DNA of 8,150 nt. It comes from Candidatus Zixiibacteriota bacterium (lineage in GTDB: Bacteria > Zixibacteria > MSB-5A5 > SM1-73). A model generated the notes under the pieces. The model was given only the letters and a program-made list of their open reading frames with translations, was not told the origin of the DNA and did no database searches. Location of the stretch: positions 1 through 8,150 of the forward strand of contig JALHUP010000251.1 in NCBI GenBank assembly GCA_022866585.1, in the 5' to 3' direction. Numbering within the stretch: position 1 is the first letter of the stretch; each line of letters opens with the position of its first letter. A program made the position numbers and the translations under genes. Shown here piece after piece: positions 5,704-8,150 of the stretch.

Positions 5704-7320
5704 ATGATGAAAAGAAGTTCTTTAATCCTTATTTCGATTTTACAACTCTACTTTCTTACCCCTCCGGCTTTAGCGGATAAGGTTGTAAATAAGACTTATT
5801 CTAATATACAAATATCAAATCCTATCGAGATTGAAGGGAATAGATTTTTTCAAAAGCAAGAACTTTTGTCTCACATCATGCTCAAACCTGGTTTGACTTA
5901 TAGTGATGATCTTTTGGAAAAAAGCATAGACCGAATTTTGATGCTTTATGATGAGAATGGATTTCCATATTGTGAAGTTTTGCCTTCTGACTTTAGGATC
6001 ACGGATGAAGGCAAGCTTTCCTTCTCGCTTGAAGTGGATGAAGGTCCCAGAGTGAAGATAAACAAAATAGAGTTTGAAGGTTTGAAAAACACCAAAGAGA
6101 AGGTGATAAGAAGAGAATCCCGCCTACAGCGGGATTCCCTCGGGTTTTTTTCGCAGAGCAAGGTAAACAAGAGTTTGGAGAGGCTAAGAAAACTCTCTTA
6201 CATAAAAGATATAGAGGAGGTAAGTCTTTTAGCGGAAAACGATCCCATCCGGGGTCTCTCTCCAGAAACTGCGGTTTTGAAAATTACGTTGACAGAAAGA
6301 AGGAATAATAGCTTCACCGGGATTTTGGGTTATGTTCCTTCAGCCCGAGCATTTAGGACAAGTCCATCTTCAGGCAATAGAAATGGGTATCTCACCGGAA
6401 AGATAGATCTGGTTTTCGATAATATCTTTGGCACCGGAAGAAGGGTGGATTTAAATTGGTATAAGAAAGACCCGTATTCATCCTATTTTGCTTTTTCTTA
6501 TCGGGAACCGTGGATTTTAGGCTTGCCACCGACTTTGGAATTGGGGATAAGCCAGACGGACTACGACTCCACTTACCTTCAAATTTCCATAACCGCGGGG
6601 CTTTTGTTTAATCCCTTAGAGAAAATCTCCTGGAAGGCAGAAGTGGGATGGGAAAAGGTGGTGCCAGGTTCGGCGGGGAGGGCATATCTTCCCCATAGCA
6701 GGAAATATAAAGCTGGGATGAATTTGACCATAAATCTATTAGATGACCTTAGTAATCCCCGGAAAGGTCTTTTCCATCAAACTCAGGTTACCTATGGTCG
6801 AAAAAGAAATTATTCTACTGCTGACGATACACCGAATAAAGAGGTAATATATGATACTAAATTTTCTTTGGATTTAGAACACTTTCTCCCCACCTTCTCT
6901 AAGCAGACTTTTATGACCGGAATACATTTAAGAGGAATGACCACAGATGAGGAGTCGGACGATCCTTCTGGGTCAGTTCCTTTTCCTGAGCAGTTCAAGT
7001 TGGGCGGAATAAACAGTCTGAGAGGGTATAGAGAGGAGGAATTTTCCGGCACCAAAGTAGCATGGACAAATCTGGAATACAGATTTTTGCTGGGGCTTGA
7101 GTCCAGATTTTTTATCTTTGCGGATTACGGCTACTTTTTCAGGCAAGCCCGATCAATCGAAGAAAAAATCTTAAGAAAAATTTCCGGCAAAAAACTGGGA
7201 TATGGATTTGGCATAAGGATAGACTCTAGGGCCGGGCTTTTTGGAATCGATTATGGCATAGGAGAAAAAGATAGATTCAGTGAAGGAAAAATCCATTTGG
7301 GGATAGCCAACAGGTTTTAA
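5704..7320 (+). CDS. Omp85-family outer-membrane protein with two POTRA domains (BamA/TamA-like)
   Basis: From ATG 5704 the product is 538 residues with a clean signal peptide (MMKRSSLILIS..., ALA cleavage site at 22-24). POTRA 1 spans about 40-113 (IEIEGNRFF to LEVDEGP) and POTRA 2 about 116-199 (KINKIEFEGLKNTKEKVIRR to LKITLTER). The C-terminal bacterial-surface-antigen barrel (about 202-538) includes the D-NP-G strand motif (Asp348, Asn351-Pro352, Gly355), the hallmark LRGY loop motif (439-442), and a terminal Phe in HLGIANRF. Such proteins fold or translocate proteins at the outer membrane. Two POTRAs is fewer than in E. coli BamA (five) or TamA (three), so this is probably a specialised paralogue. 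The frame extends back to ATG 5518, but those codons translate the repeat block 5532-5646 and carry no signal peptide; ATG 5677, 5698 and 5707 are also possible starts. A palindrome is embedded in POTRA 2. Confidence 0.9.
   Translation: MMKRSSLILISILQLYFLTPPALADKVVNKTYSNIQISNPIEIEGNRFFQKQELLSHIMLKPGLTYSDDLLEKSIDRILMLYDENGFPYCEVLPSDFRITDEGKLSFSLEVDEGPRVKINKIEFEGLKNTKEKVIRRESRLQRDSLGFFSQSKVNKSLERLRKLSYIKDIEEVSLLAENDPIRGLSPETAVLKITLTERRNNSFTGILGYVPSARAFRTSPSSGNRNGYLTGKIDLVFDNIFGTGRRVDLNWYKKDPYSSYFAFSYREPWILGLPPTLELGISQTDYDSTYLQISITAGLLFNPLEKISWKAEVGWEKVVPGSAGRAYLPHSRKYKAGMNLTINLLDDLSNPRKGLFHQTQVTYGRKRNYSTADDTPNKEVIYDTKFSLDLEHFLPTFSKQTFMTGIHLRGMTTDEESDDPSGSVPFPEQFKLGGINSLRGYREEEFSGTKVAWTNLEYRFLLGLESRFFIFADYGYFFRQARSIEEKILRKISGKKLGYGFGIRIDSRAGLFGIDYGIGEKDRFSEGKIHLGIANRF
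6115..6137. repeat. Short palindrome inside the Omp85 gene
   Basis: GAATCCCGC (6115-6123), CTACA, GCGGGATTC (6129-6137) is a perfect 9-bp inverted repeat. It encodes ESRLQRDS (residues 138-145) in the second POTRA domain, and its CCCGC core starts at codon position 2. Core and trailing GCGGGAT match the copies in the NHL gene and at 1147-1163. The encoded residues still roughly fit the POTRA consensus (RE-RL...), so the fold is probably kept. Confidence 0.65.
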
Positions 7321-7333
7321 GACTTCCTGGAGT

Positions 7334-7351
7334 GTCAAGCTTCAGCTTGAC
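7334..7351. repeat. Perfect hairpin after the Omp85 gene
   Basis: GTCAAGCT, TC, AGCTTGAC is a perfect 8-bp inverted repeat beginning 13 bases after the stop codon. It is followed by CAAAAGA rather than a T-run, so a rho-independent terminator is not supported on the plus strand. Ten bases later CCCGCC (7361-7366) looks like a lone left half of the short palindrome. Confidence 0.5.
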
Positions 7352-7376
7352 CAAAAGATACCCGCCTTTAGCCTGA

Positions 7377-7424
7377 AAGGAGTTAAGGCGTTAGCCTTTT
7401 AAAATCCTTACGGATTAACTCCTT
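7377..7424. repeat. Three-way-junction inverted repeat upstream of the UbiA gene
   Basis: AAGGAGTTAA (7377-7386) and TTAACTCCTT (7415-7424) form a perfect 10-bp closing stem. Two hairpins lie within: AAGGC-GTTA-GCCTT (7385-7398) and AATCC-TTAC-GGATT (7403-7416), each overlapping the closing stem by two bases. The structure ends 19 bases before the UbiA start codon. It could be a mobile palindromic repeat or a structured mRNA leader; the sequence alone does not decide. Confidence 0.6.
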
Positions 7425-7443
7425 ATTTGGTTCGAGCTTTGAT

Positions 7444-8150
7444 ATGAATAAAATTATCGCATATCTCAAACTGACTCGTCCCCAGAACAATCTGATTGCG
7501 GCTTTATCTGTTTTGGTGGGAGCTTTAGTCTCAGGAGAAATAGAATATTGGGGGGCGGTAGCTTTTGCCTGCATTTCTGCTTTTTTCATCTCCGGGGGAG
7601 GCAACTGTCTTAACGATTTCTTTGATGTGGAAATTGATAAAATCAATAAGCCCTTTCGTCCCCTTCCTAAAGGAGAAATCTCTCGAAGATCCGCTCTTTG
7701 GTTATCCATGTCTCTTTTTTTGGTGGGTTTTGGGTTGAGTCTTTTCATAAAACCTTTAAGCCTGGTGATTGCAACTGTGGCTATCATATTTTTGATCTTC
7801 TATGGTCATACTTTAAAAAGAAAGCTTTTTTGGGGCAACTTCGCAGTCAGTTTTGTGTCAGCTTTGGCTTTTATCTATGGGGGGATCACCACCAGGGATT
7901 TCAAACTCTCTTTGATCCCCGCTGTTTTTGCTTTTCTCTTTCATCTGGGCAGAGAGGTGATTAAAGATATGGAGGATTTGAAAGGGGATTCTCTTCTAAA
8001 AGTTCCAAGCCTGCCTAATAGATTTGGGATTAACTTCTCCCTATCATTCATCACCTGCATCTTCTCACTTTTGATGATATTGACTTTCTTCCCCTATATT
8101 TTCGACATCTTCTCATGGTTTTATTTGGTTTCAGTGATTTTGGGAGTTGA
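7444..8150 (+). CDS. UbiA-family prenyltransferase, probably digeranylgeranylglyceryl phosphate synthase-like (partial, 3' end outside window)
   Basis: At least 235 codons are present and the frame is still open at the window end. The first aspartate-rich motif is intact: N57-D58-F-F-D61-V-E-I-D65, followed by INKPFRPLPKG (67-77). The second is REVIKDMEDLKGD (170-182). These bind the magnesium-complexed prenyl diphosphate. Multiple membrane helices are evident, for example near residues 16-30, 36-52, 85-101, 106-121 and 131-147. The N-terminal LTRPQN (10-15) with LVGALVSG (24-31) is typical of the group that includes archaeal geranylgeranylglyceryl-phosphate geranylgeranyltransferase, which is also found in FCB-group bacteria. 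The alternative is a quinone-pathway prenyltransferase. The enzyme would sit in the inner membrane and attach a polyprenyl chain to a glycerol-phosphate ether or an aromatic ring. ATG 7444 gives a normal N-terminus; no strong Shine-Dalgarno is visible. UbiA membership is sure, the substrate is inferred. Confidence 0.9.
   Translation, partial: MNKIIAYLKLTRPQNNLIAALSVLVGALVSGEIEYWGAVAFACISAFFISGGGNCLNDFFDVEIDKINKPFRPLPKGEISRRSALWLSMSLFLVGFGLSLFIKPLSLVIATVAIIFLIFYGHTLKRKLFWGNFAVSFVSALAFIYGGITTRDFKLSLIPAVFAFLFHLGREVIKDMEDLKGDSLLKVPSLPNRFGINFSLSFITCIFSLLMILTFFPYIFDIFSWFYLVSVILGV

Noticed and set aside
7334..7351. Rho-independent terminator after the Omp85 gene
   Set aside because: The 8-bp stem has a two-base loop, modest GC and no following T-run.
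7377..7424. tRNA or riboswitch suggested by the branched fold
   Set aside because: It is only 48 bases, has no T-loop or anticodon features and no riboswitch consensus I recognise; similar folds with different sequence occur in the other gaps.
7383..7787. 134-codon minus-strand frame over the UbiA gene start
   Set aside because: It lies antisense to clear UbiA motifs and its product is low-complexity and lysine/arginine/proline-rich, as expected from the reverse of hydrophobic helices.

Overview
The window carries five protein genes, all on the plus strand. In order they are an exported NHL-repeat beta-propeller, a HIT-family nucleotide hydrolase/transferase, a very large outer-membrane beta-barrel protein, a two-POTRA Omp85 (BamA/TamA-type) barrel protein, and the start of a UbiA-type prenyltransferase cut by the window end. 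Two large outer-membrane proteins point to a diderm bacterium. A moderately AT-rich sequence, heavy AGA/AGG use for arginine, few recognisable Shine-Dalgarno sites, an archaeal-type ether-lipid prenyltransferase and a large barrel family I associate with uncultured FCB-group lineages (Zixibacteria, KSB1 and similar) together suggest an FCB-superphylum candidate phylum. That placement is inference.

Layout: 8-37 dispersed repeat; 68-1084 NHL protein; 1085-1272 gap with a branched inverted repeat; 1273-1716 HIT protein with a clear ribosome binding site; 1717-1950 gap with a 31-codon ORF and two inverted-repeat structures; 2005-5475 large barrel protein; 5476-5703 gap full of tandem and inverted repeats; 5704-7320 Omp85 protein; 7321-7443 gap with two more inverted repeats; 7444-8150 UbiA protein, partial. 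No rRNA, tRNA, CRISPR, transposase or convincing rho-independent terminator is visible.

The genes suggest cell-envelope work. The Omp85 protein would insert or export substrates at the outer membrane, the 1156-residue barrel protein is a possible substrate or partner, the NHL propeller is exported and possibly lipid-anchored, and the UbiA enzyme would act in isoprenoid ether-lipid or quinone synthesis in the inner membrane. The HIT gene looks like an outsider, judged by its ribosome binding site, its arginine codons and the related repeats flanking it.

The most unusual signal is the non-coding structure. A short palindrome with core CCCGC(C)-spacer-(G)GCGGGAT occurs in two gaps and also inside two protein genes, where three copies lie in three different reading frames without breaking the protein. 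All four intergenic regions downstream of the first gene hold longer inverted repeats, several of which can fold as a closing stem around one or two inner hairpins. This looks like a genome colonised by small non-autonomous palindromic elements that also enter coding sequence, comparable in principle to the Rickettsia palindromic elements.
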